Below, piece after piece: positions 1-5,036 of a stretch of DNA of 5,063 bases. The position numbers and the translations under genes are program-made. The notes under the pieces are model-generated. The model saw only the letters and a program-made list of their open reading frames with translations, made no database searches and was not told where the DNA came from. Every line of letters starts with the position of its first letter. Within the stretch, counting starts at the first letter, position 1. The DNA comes from Chloroflexota bacterium (GTDB taxonomy: Bacteria > Chloroflexota > Anaerolineae > Thermoflexales > Thermoflexaceae), in NCBI GenBank assembly GCA_030550075.1, contig JAUQQB010000241.1, positions 1 through 5,063 on the forward strand, read 5' to 3'.

Positions 1-2
1 CC

Positions 3-218
3 CGCTATCTGTGGGGGATGATCCTCCTTGGACTCCTGTTCGTCGGGCTCGGCACTCCCCCCGGATTCCAGCTGGTCAGCTTCATGCCGGACCCCCTGCG
101 GGCCTGGCTGGGCGCGTTCCGGGTTTCTACCTATTTGGCCCAGGCGGCCGCCTTCATCACCGGGATGGGGATTGCCGGGTTACTCTGGTCCTGGCTCGAA
201 CGACCCAGGAGGGAGTAA
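3..218 (+). CDS. C-terminal fragment of an unidentified integral membrane protein
   Basis: The reading frame is open from the left edge, so the gene starts upstream and only its last 71 residues are seen; the stop is TAA at 216-218. The first visible Met (base 18) has no reason to be the true start. The fragment has a hydrophobic stretch at the beginning (WGMILLGLLFVGLG), a short loop with FMPDPLRAW, then a second hydrophobic stretch (about fragment residues 45-65, AAAFITGMGIAGLLW). It ends in the charged tail LERPRRE, which by the positive-inside rule would lie in the cytoplasm. Two membrane helices at the end of a polytopic protein is the simplest reading. I do not recognise the family and assign no function. 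The frame has the amino-acid make-up of a real membrane protein, unlike the R/P/G-rich overlapping frames. Confidence 0.6.
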   Translation, partial: RYLWGMILLGLLFVGLGTPPGFQLVSFMPDPLRAWLGAFRVSTYLAQAAAFITGMGIAGLLWSWLERPRRE

Positions 219-414
219 CGGGCCTTCCCTAATGATTATTCAAATATCACAATTTCTGCCGGAGTTACAGCAGGTTATTATCCCAATCGAGATCCGAACA
301 CAACGATGGAAATCCGGAATGCGGATGCCTTCACATGCGCTTCCCGACCGTGGGATTGCCGAGTTTACCCTCAAGCCAGTGCCTTTTACGTCATTTGGCC
401 CTGAGGTGGATGCC
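219..414. other. Intergenic region, relatively AT-rich in its first half
   Basis: About 196 bases lie between the membrane-protein stop and the next start. Bases 229-300 are clearly richer in A and T than the rest of the window, as expected for a promoter region. TATTAT at 276-281 could act as a -10 box, but the matching -35 position (TTTCTG, 253-258) is weak. A 5-bp inverted repeat (AGGGA 210-214 with TCCCT 226-230) spans the upstream stop codon and is too weak to call a terminator. An open frame runs through here in frame with the downstream gene, but it overlaps the upstream gene and has no protein-like composition. Confidence 0.4.
403..408 (+). promoter_or_regulatory. Ribosome binding site fixing the start of the DUF4367-like gene
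   Basis: GAGGTG lies 6 bases before the ATG at 415. It supports this internal start over any earlier in-frame codon, and the protein then begins with a signal-like sequence. Confidence 0.6.
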
Positions 415-1083
415 ATGCGGGTGAAAGCGCGAACGCGATACTCATTCCTGCTGGTTTTCATCGCCGGGGCTTTCCCGCTCGTTGCCTCGTGGATCACCTC
501 CCCCGTCCCGGTTCCGGCTGTTCAGCGGTTCCCGGAAGGGATCCCCGCAGAACCTCTGGAAGCCGTCCTCCGGCGGGTCTCCTTTCCGGTCTGGATCCCC
601 ACCTGGCTTCCCTTCGCTTTCGAAAAGCCCTTCGCCTTTCTCGTGGAAAGGCCAAACGGAGTCCACACTCTCTATATCCATTATGTTAACGTTCAATCTC
701 GATCCTTCGTAGAGGTGGCGATCACCAACCGGCCGGTTCTGATGATCTCCGATCGCTATCCTCTGGAGAAGGTGCAGGTTCGAGGGAGCTATGAGGGTGT
801 GTTTCTGGATAATGGGACCGCTCAGATGCTGGCCTGGGATGAGGAGGGGATGCATATCATGCTCACCGCTTCCCGGCCGGAAGGGCCCTATTCGCCTTCC
901 GAACTCCTGCGCATTGCAGAGCATTTGAAACGCATACCGCAGGGCTTCTGTTTGCTCGGATTCTGGGGTTTGAGGGATAGCGCTCGGCAAAGAGGCGGGC
1001 TGTCTCTCCTCTTTGGGCCGGGACGTGCGCCGAAGGTGCCCGCCCCAGTCCCCAAAACCCCCGTGAGGAGGGCAAGTGCGTAA
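415..1083 (+). CDS. Secreted or membrane-anchored protein with DUF4367-like domain
   Basis: The chosen start has a Shine-Dalgarno site and gives 222 residues. The N-terminus has basic residues (MRVKARTR), then a hydrophobic segment at about residues 10-29. This looks like an uncleaved anchor or signal peptide, and I see no lipobox Cys. Residues 50-70 contain VLRRVSFPVWIPTWLP, and residues 140-171 contain LAWDEEGMHIMLTA followed by SELLRIAEHL. A tryptophan-containing strand and then an 'EELLKIAESL'-like helix is the usual end of DUF4367 domains, which occur in extracytoplasmic parts of anti-sigma-like and LolA-like proteins. The exact function is unknown. The last 45 or so residues (from about 177) are rich in G, R and P, end in PVPKTPVRRASA, and do not resemble a domain. 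They overlap strong inverted repeats and may result from a frameshift. The gene faces the dehydrogenase gene convergently, 56 bases away. The family call rests on motif resemblance only. Confidence 0.6.
   Translation: MRVKARTRYSFLLVFIAGAFPLVASWITSPVPVPAVQRFPEGIPAEPLEAVLRRVSFPVWIPTWLPFAFEKPFAFLVERPNGVHTLYIHYVNVQSRSFVEVAITNRPVLMISDRYPLEKVQVRGSYEGVFLDNGTAQMLAWDEEGMHIMLTASRPEGPYSPSELLRIAEHLKRIPQGFCLLGFWGLRDSARQRGGLSLLFGPGRAPKVPAPVPKTPVRRASA
988..1015. repeat. Inverted repeat, 8-bp perfect stem with 12-base loop
   Basis: CAAAGAGG (988-995) is matched by CCTCTTTG (1008-1015). It lies inside the tail of the DUF4367-like frame and beyond the end of the convergent dehydrogenase gene. No T-tract follows on either strand, so it is not a standard intrinsic terminator, though it could be a transcript 3'-end structure. 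Confidence 0.5.
1020..1052. repeat. Inverted repeat with nested inner hairpin
   Basis: GGGAC (1020-1024) pairs with GTCCC (1048-1052). Inside, GCGCC (1027-1031) pairs with GGTGC (1035-1039), one of the pairs being G-U, around a GAA loop. With the stem at 988-1015 it makes a structured zone at the convergent gene ends. It is followed on the plus strand by CCCCAAAACCCCC rather than by T residues. Confidence 0.4.
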
Positions 1084-1139
1084 CTCCTATCTGGGAGGGC
1101 CGCGCGGTGGCGGGATAGGCGTGCTTCCTCAAGCCCTGG

Positions 1140-2465
1140 CTACGGAGAGAAGGGCATCGGGGCGCCGAGGCGGACGACGAGGGCGGAGCGCGGGGGGATG
1201 CCCGCGGTGGCATTGCATGTATCCACGACCAGCCGTGCGGTTCGCACCACCCGCTCATAATCCACCGCCCGGTGCCCGGTCGCGATGACCACCACGTCCG
1301 CCCACCGCAGCCATCCTTCCTCCAGCGGCACGGACTCCAGCTCCCTTTCCTCCTGCCGGAACACATTCCCCCCCACCCGAAACCGTGGCACATAGGGATC
1401 GTGATAGACCACTTCCGCTCCCCGCTCCAGCAGCAGCTCGATGATCCGCCCGGCCGGGCTGTTGCGCGCGTCGTCCACCTCCCGCTTGAACGCCACCCCC
1501 AGCACCAGCACCCGCGCCCCTCGCAGGCCCTTCCCCGCAAACCGATCCAGCGCCTCTTCCACCCTGTGCACCACGTGGAAGGGCATCGCCTGGTTCACTT
1601 CCGCTGCCAGCTCAATGAACTTCGTGTAAAAGTCATATTCGCGGGCCTTCCAGGAGAGGTAATAGGGGTCAACGGGAATACAGTGCCCCCCAACCCCGGG
1701 ACCCGGATAAAAGGCCATAAACCCGAAGGGCTTGGTCTTCGCCGCCTCGATCACCTCCCAGATGTCGATTCCCATCCGCTCACAAAGCAGCACCAGCTCG
1801 TTTACCAGCGCGATGTTCACGCTCCGGAAGATGTTTTCTAACAGCTTGCTCATCTCCGCCACCCGCGGTGAGGACACCGGATGCACGGGTGCCCCCAATC
1901 GGCTTAACAGCGCTGCTGCCCGCGCCGTGCTCCGGGGCGTCACGCCCCCAACCACTTTTGGCGTGTTCCGCACCGTCCATTCCCGGTTCCCGGGATCGAT
2001 CCGCTCCGGCGAGAAAGCCAGATCAAAATCCTCCCCCGCCCGCAGCCCGCTCCGCTCCAGGATCGGCCGCACCACCTCCTCGGTGGTCCCCGGATAGGTG
2101 GTGCTTTGGAGGATCACCAGATGCCCCCGCCGCAAATAGGGCACGATCTCTTCCGCCGCCGCCTTCACATACGAAAGATCCGGCGCCCGCATCGCATCAT
2201 AGGGCGTGGGCACGCAGATGAACATCGCCTCCACGGCCTGGAGCGCGGCATAATCCGTGGTCGCCTGGAACCGCCCCGTTCTCAGCGCAGCCCGGAGCGC
2301 CTCCGAAGGGACATCCCGGATGGGGCTGCGCCCGGCCATCAGCGACCTCACCTTCCCCTCGTCCACATCCACCCCGATCACCTCACATTCCACCTCGGCG
2401 AAGGCCAGGGCCAGCGGCAGCCCCACATATCCCAGCCCGATCACCCCAATCCGATCATCCGCCAT
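1140..2465 (-). CDS. Nucleotide-sugar 6-dehydrogenase (UDP-glucose/GDP-mannose dehydrogenase family, WbpA/WecC-like)
   Basis: This enzyme oxidises C6 of a nucleotide sugar to the uronic acid using two NAD+, supplying precursors for surface polysaccharide in the cytoplasm. With the chosen start it has 441 residues, normal for the family. The N-terminal Rossmann domain has GLGYVG at 10-15 followed by LPLALAFA. Other marks are CVPTP (84-88), QSTTYPGTTEE (120-130), AFSPERIDPGN (150-160) and EMSKLLEN (204-211) with the conserved Lys207 and Asn211. The catalytic motif GPGVGGHCIPVDPYYL has Cys262. The C-terminal domain contains LGVAFKREVDDARNSP (322-337). 'GGHCIPVDPYYL' and 'SPERIDPGN' favour the UDP-N-acetylhexosamine or related branch over classic UDP-glucose dehydrogenase, but the substrate cannot be fixed from sequence. 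The start at 2465 is preferred to an in-frame ATG at 2486 because a strong ribosome binding site precedes it. It overlaps the end of hisS by 11 bases, so the two are probably co-transcribed and translationally coupled. Confidence 0.93.
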   Translation of the reverse strand: MADDRIGVIGLGYVGLPLALAFAEVECEVIGVDVDEGKVRSLMAGRSPIRDVPSEALRAALRTGRFQATTDYAALQAVEAMFICVPTPYDAMRAPDLSYVKAAAEEIVPYLRRGHLVILQSTTYPGTTEEVVRPILERSGLRAGEDFDLAFSPERIDPGNREWTVRNTPKVVGGVTPRSTARAAALLSRLGAPVHPVSSPRVAEMSKLLENIFRSVNIALVNELVLLCERMGIDIWEVIEAAKTKPFGFMAFYPGPGVGGHCIPVDPYYLSWKAREYDFYTKFIELAAEVNQAMPFHVVHRVEEALDRFAGKGLRGARVLVLGVAFKREVDDARNSPAGRIIELLLERGAEVVYHDPYVPRFRVGGNVFRQEERELESVPLEEGWLRWADVVVIATGHRAVDYERVVRTARLVVDTCNATAGIPPRSALVVRLGAPMPFSP

Positions 2466-3792
2466 CGCGCTCCCCTCCCAGGGCATTGCGGATCCATCGA
2501 ACTGCCTCCTCCGGCGGCAGGGTCCGTTGCTCCCCGCTCTCCATCGCCCGCACCGTCACCATCCCCTGTGCCTCCTCATCGGGCCCCAGGATCGCCACGA
2601 AGGGGATCCCTTTCTGATGGGCATAACGCAGCTGGGCCTCCAGGCGGCGAGGTTCGAAGTAAAGCATCGTGTGAAGCCCGGCCTGTCGGAAGGTCCGCGT
2701 CAGGGCGATGGAAGCCCCCATCCGGGGCTCATCGAACACGGTCACCAGCACCTGGATCGGCGTGCGCGGCAGAGCCGGCGGGGCCATCCCCAGCTCCTGG
2801 ATCACATCGATGATCCGCTCGATCCCGAAGCTGGTCCCGGTCATCGGCACGCTCTGTTTGGCGAACAGCCCGACCAGACCATCGTAACGGCCGCCGCCGG
2901 TAATGGAGCCGATCTTCGGTTCGGTGACCACCGTCTCGAAGATGGGGCCGGTGTAGTATTCCAGGCCCCGCACCATCGTGAACGAGATCCGATAGCGCTC
3001 CGGGGCCACGCCCATCTCCTCCAGGAACCGCAGCAGCGTGCGGAGCTCCTGGAGCCCCTCCAGGCCTTCCGGGATCTCCGCCTCCTGCATCCGCCGGGTC
3101 AATTCCTCCAGGATCCCGGCGTTCTCGCCTTCGATGCGGAGCAGTTCCAGCATGCGCTCGATGACCTCCTCCGGGATCCCGTAGCGGCGCATCTCCTCCC
3201 GAACGCCTTCCAGGCCCAGGCGATCGAACTTATCGATGGCCCGATACAGGCTGCCGAGCAACGGCTCGGGGACCCCTGAGTAGCGCCCGAGGCCGGTGAG
3301 CAGCTTGCGGTCGTTGAGGAGGATCACGAAGTTCCGGAACCCCAGGCGGGTGAGAGCCTCGTCGATCAGGGCAATGATCTCCGCGTCGGCGGCCATCGAG
3401 GAGGTGCCCACGATATCGGCGTCACACTGATAGAACTCCCGGTAGCGGCCCTTCTGCGGCCGCTCCGCCCGCCAAACCGGGGCGATCTGGTAGCGCTTGA
3501 AAGGCTTGGGGAGGTTCGGATACATGGCCACCACCCGGGCGAGAGGGACGGAGAGATCATAGCGCAGGCTGAGCTCCTCCTTGCCCTCCCGGTGGCGGGC
3601 GTCGTAGATCAGCTTCTCGGCCTCCGGCCCGTATTTGCCCATCAGCGTCTCGCGCAGCTCCAGGGCCGGCGTCTGGAGCGGCTCGAAGCCATAGGCCTCG
3701 AAGATCTCCTCGAAGGTGCGAATCACATACCGGCGCAACATCATCTGGTCAGGCAGGATGTCCCGCATCCCGCGGGGCAAACGGGGTTCCAT
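2455..3792 (-). CDS. hisS: Histidyl-tRNA synthetase
   Basis: This class II aminoacyl-tRNA synthetase activates histidine with ATP and charges tRNA-His. Its 445 residues match the usual bacterial length of about 420-450. The start MEPRLPRGMRDILP is the standard HisRS opening. The motif 1 region is GFEPLQTPALE (35-45). LRYDLSVPLAR (76-86) binds substrate. Motif 2 covers KRYQIAPVWRAERP (99-112) and GRYREFYQCDADIVG (115-129). Histidine-specific motifs are VRGLEYYTGPIFE (274-286), with Arg275 the expected catalytic arginine, and GGGRYDGL (299-306). Motif 3 is GTSFGIERI (319-327). Residues from about 345 to 440 form the anticodon-binding domain. 'LRYDL' and 'GRYREFYQCD' resemble eukaryotic/archaeal and alphaproteobacterial HisRS more than the common bacterial 'LRPEGT' type. 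The start is supported by GAGGAG (3798-3803) five bases upstream and by a TATAAT box. The gene reads into the sugar dehydrogenase gene. Confidence 0.97.
   Translation of the reverse strand: MEPRLPRGMRDILPDQMMLRRYVIRTFEEIFEAYGFEPLQTPALELRETLMGKYGPEAEKLIYDARHREGKEELSLRYDLSVPLARVVAMYPNLPKPFKRYQIAPVWRAERPQKGRYREFYQCDADIVGTSSMAADAEIIALIDEALTRLGFRNFVILLNDRKLLTGLGRYSGVPEPLLGSLYRAIDKFDRLGLEGVREEMRRYGIPEEVIERMLELLRIEGENAGILEELTRRMQEAEIPEGLEGLQELRTLLRFLEEMGVAPERYRISFTMVRGLEYYTGPIFETVVTEPKIGSITGGGRYDGLVGLFAKQSVPMTGTSFGIERIIDVIQELGMAPPALPRTPIQVLVTVFDEPRMGASIALTRTFRQAGLHTMLYFEPRRLEAQLRYAHQKGIPFVAILGPDEEAQGMVTVRAMESGEQRTLPPEEAVRWIRNALGGERDGG
2471..2479 (-). promoter_or_regulatory. Ribosome binding site deciding the dehydrogenase start
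   Basis: On the minus strand GGGAGGGGA sits 5 bases before the ATG at 2465. It lies within the last codons of hisS. The alternative ATG at 2486 would place this site inside the coding region. Confidence 0.7.
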
Positions 3793-3833
3793 CTTCGCTC
3801 CTCTTCACAGGAAGGATTTTCGCATTACATCTC

Positions 3834-3841
3834 ATTATAAT
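3834..3841. promoter_or_regulatory. Palindromic ATTATAAT: overlapping divergent -10 boxes
   Basis: The 8-base palindrome reads TATAAT on the plus strand (3836-3841) and TATAAT on the minus strand (3839-3834). Each is a perfect sigma-70-type -10 hexamer, pointing towards the ThiS-like gene and hisS respectively. At hisS it lies 42 bases before the start codon. No good -35 hexamer is seen at the expected distance on either side: AGGATT for plus, and GC-rich sequence for minus. The two promoters would compete for the same site, so their activities are probably linked. Confidence is higher for hisS, where the spacing is compact. Confidence 0.55.
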
Positions 3842-4022
3842 GATGTTGGGGAGAGGGGCGGAGGCCGCCGGCTTCTGCCCCGGAGTTGCGCGGTCACAAA
3901 TTGGGGGCTTTCGGGGGAGAAGGGCAAACGCGGAACCCGAGCGGGCACCGCCAGGATCGCAACCGAGCACCCGCAAGCCAAAAACCCACGTGGTGGGGAA
4001 AGAAACGAATCCGGGAGGAAAG
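3842..4022 (+). promoter_or_regulatory. Long GC-rich leader of the ThiS-like gene, structured
   Basis: If transcription begins about 7 bases after the plus-strand TATAAT, the leader is about 175 bases long. It holds the 12-bp hairpin at 3855-3881 and a second stem at 3931-3950 (CGG/CCG plus CCC/GGG around a GAGC loop). A purine-rich stretch with the ribosome binding site GGGAGG (4013-4018) follows. I looked for the conserved cores of TPP, SAM-I, cobalamin, c-di-GMP-I and Moco riboswitches and did not find them. It may be a regulatory leader of an unrecognised type or simply an untranslated spacer. Confidence 0.35.
3855..3881 (+). repeat. 12-bp hairpin with GCC triloop at the start of the leader
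   Basis: Bases 3855-3866 pair without interruption with 3870-3881. Two of the pairs (3860 with 3876, and 3863 with 3873) are G-U on the plus strand. On the minus strand they become C-A mismatches, so the fold suits a plus-strand RNA. No T-tract follows, so it is not an ordinary terminator. Confidence 0.55.
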
Positions 4023-4220
4023 ATGGTGCGCCTGATCTATCGCCATCAGGTCTTTGAGGTGCCGGCCGGCCTGACCGTCCGGGAGGCCATGAAACAGGTG
4101 GGCCTGAACCCGGAGATCACGCTGGCCGTGCGGGATGGAAAATTGCTCCACGAAAACACCATCTTGCAGGACGGCGACGAGGTCAAGTTGATTGCCGTGA
4201 TCTCGGGGGGCGAGGTCTGA
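4023..4220 (+). CDS. Small ThiS/MoaD-family sulfur-carrier-like protein (beta-grasp ubiquitin fold)
   Basis: It has 65 residues, the usual size for ThiS and short MoaD-like proteins. Members are adenylated and thiocarboxylated at a C-terminal Gly-Gly by an E1-like enzyme, and donate sulfur in thiamine, molybdopterin, cysteine or thio-tRNA pathways or modify proteins. Visible marks are the first strand VRLIYRHQVFEVP, the helix start LTVREAMKQVGLNPE (17-31) and LAVRDGKLLHENTILQDGDEVKLIAVISGG (34-63). The segment with 'DGDEVKLIAVISGG' is the clearest family signature. Unusually, two residues, Glu-Val, follow the Gly-Gly (62-63) before the stop. No thiamine or molybdopterin gene is visible next to it, so the pathway is unknown. 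The start has GGGAGG four bases upstream. It is followed after 78 bases by the PlsY-like gene and probably shares a transcript with it. Confidence 0.85.
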   Translation: MVRLIYRHQVFEVPAGLTVREAMKQVGLNPEITLAVRDGKLLHENTILQDGDEVKLIAVISGGEV

Positions 4221-4287
4221 TCAAGCCCTCGTCCATCCCAATGGCCTTGCTCCACCCCGGCCGCCGTCCATCTCGTTCGTATGGATC

Positions 4288-4296
4288 AGGGGGAAG
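4288..4296 (+). promoter_or_regulatory. Ribosome binding site deciding the PlsY-like start
   Basis: AGGGGGAAG, with its AGGGGG core at 4288-4293, precedes the ATG at 4299. The in-frame ATG at 4281 has no such site and would add only MDQGEA before the first membrane helix. Confidence 0.6.
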
Positions 4297-4298
4297 CC

Positions 4299-4883
4299 AT
4301 GCTGACGGTCTTATTGACGGCTTATTTGTTAGGATCGATTCCGACAGCATATCTGGTGGCGAAGCAGGTGGCCGGGTTGGACATCCGGACGGTTGGCGAC
4401 GGGAACCCCGGGGCCCGCAACGTGTGGCTCCATCTGGGCTGGCGATGGGGGGTCCTGGTGGCGATCCTGGATATGCTCAAGGGCTACGCGGCGGTGCGCT
4501 GGGCCCAGGCCATGGGCTTCGCGGAGCCCTATGCGTTCCTGGCCGGGATGGTCGCCGTGCTGGGCCATGACACCTCGCCCTTCCTCCGGTTCCGCGGCGG
4601 CCAGGGGATGGCCACGACCCTCGGCGTGATGCTGGCCCTGATGCCCTGGGAGACCCTGTTCGCCATCGCGGTGTTCCTGCTGGCCTACCGCCTGTCCCAT
4701 CGCTGGGATGAAAGCCTCTTTGTGGGAATGATCTGGCTGCCGCTGCTGCCGCTGCTCCTGGGTCGTGATATCCGTTACGTTCTCTATCCGGTCGCTCTGC
4801 TGCCTACCGTCGGGATCAAGAAGCTGATCGATCAAATCCGGCGCTCGGGCCAGGGTCTCCGTGCGCTCCGGCTTCGCCGATAA
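4299..4883 (+). CDS. PlsY-like integral membrane protein (acyl-phosphate:glycerol-3-phosphate acyltransferase family), divergent
   Basis: PlsY proteins transfer the acyl chain from acyl-phosphate to glycerol-3-phosphate in the inner membrane, the first step of phospholipid synthesis. This one has 194 residues, matching the family's roughly 190-210. Family marks are AYLLGSIPTAYLVAK (8-22), DIRTVGDGNPGARNVW (28-43), LDMLKGYAAV (57-66), GHDTSPFLRFRGGQGMAT (89-106), and about five hydrophobic segments. However, the catalytic positions differ. The usual GSGNxGATNxxR is GDGNPGARNVWL, so Ser becomes Asp34 and Arg becomes Leu44. The usual GGKG is GGQG (Gln102). The C-terminal RHxxN motif is absent, with LPTVGIKKL in its place. 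By fold it is clearly this family, but its enzyme activity is uncertain and it could be a paralogue with another role. For that reason I give no gene symbol. It lies downstream of the ThiS-like gene on the same strand. Confidence 0.8.
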   Translation: MLTVLLTAYLLGSIPTAYLVAKQVAGLDIRTVGDGNPGARNVWLHLGWRWGVLVAILDMLKGYAAVRWAQAMGFAEPYAFLAGMVAVLGHDTSPFLRFRGGQGMATTLGVMLALMPWETLFAIAVFLLAYRLSHRWDESLFVGMIWLPLLPLLLGRDIRYVLYPVALLPTVGIKKLIDQIRRSGQGLRALRLRR

Positions 4884-4939
4884 TCTGGATCGCCCGTTCG
4901 GTGGGGTTCTTCCGGCCGCAGGAAAAAGTCGGGGAATTT

Positions 4940-4973
4940 GGGAACACGGAGATGGGCGCTTCGCTCCGTGCCC
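4940..4973 (+). repeat. Hairpin downstream of the PlsY-like gene
   Basis: CACGGAG (4945-4951) pairs with CTCCGTG (4964-4970). Three further G-C pairs (4940-4942 with 4971-4973) follow beyond a two-base AA bulge. It begins 57 bases after the stop codon. The absence of a following T-tract makes it at best a non-canonical terminator or an RNA 3'-end protector. Confidence 0.45.
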
Positions 4974-5012
4974 TACTACTGCTTCGTCCAGATTTGTTTT
5001 GAGGATATAAGA

Positions 5013-5036
5013 GGGTGTGGGCCAATGGCCCCACCC
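5013..5036. repeat. GC-rich hairpin with AAT loop, possible terminator or leader stem
   Basis: GGGTGTGGGCC (5013-5023) pairs with GGCCCCACCC (5027-5036), with one bulged or mismatched position. Its right arm overlaps CCCCC (5035-5039), which could instead pair with GGGGG (5050-5054), so two folds exclude each other. A short TTTT lies at 5046-5049. Confidence 0.4.

Noticed and set aside
28..414. In-frame upstream extension of the DUF4367-like gene
   Set aside because: It overlaps the membrane-protein fragment, has R/P/S-rich random composition, and lacks a ribosome binding site. A good site precedes the ATG at 415.
240..497. Minus-strand 85-residue frame in the gap before the DUF4367-like gene
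   Set aside because: It overlaps the signal-peptide region of the real gene, and shows no family resemblance or ribosome binding site.
774..790. GGTTCGAG resembling a tRNA T-loop
   Set aside because: There is no acceptor, D or anticodon arm around it, and it lies inside the DUF4367-like coding region.
863..1540. Minus-strand open frame overlapping the dehydrogenase gene
   Set aside because: Trp/Arg/Gly-rich composition with no recognisable motif; it is an out-of-frame shadow of the dehydrogenase.
2257..3279. Long plus-strand open frame opposite hisS and the dehydrogenase gene
   Set aside because: It is antisense to two clearly conserved genes and is a His/Arg/Pro-rich shadow typical of GC-rich coding DNA.
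3890..3960. GGGCAAAC resembling part of a c-di-GMP-I riboswitch
   Set aside because: Only a short match; the second conserved block and the tetraloop-receptor parts are missing.
4281..4298. Earlier ATG for the PlsY-like gene
   Set aside because: No ribosome binding site before it, and the family starts close to the first membrane helix, matching the ATG at 4299.
4945..4995. Fluoride-riboswitch-like pattern (GGAG-ATG-GGCG...CTCC)
   Set aside because: The required downstream pairing and the conserved distal core are absent, and it lies after a gene, not before a known fluoride-related one.
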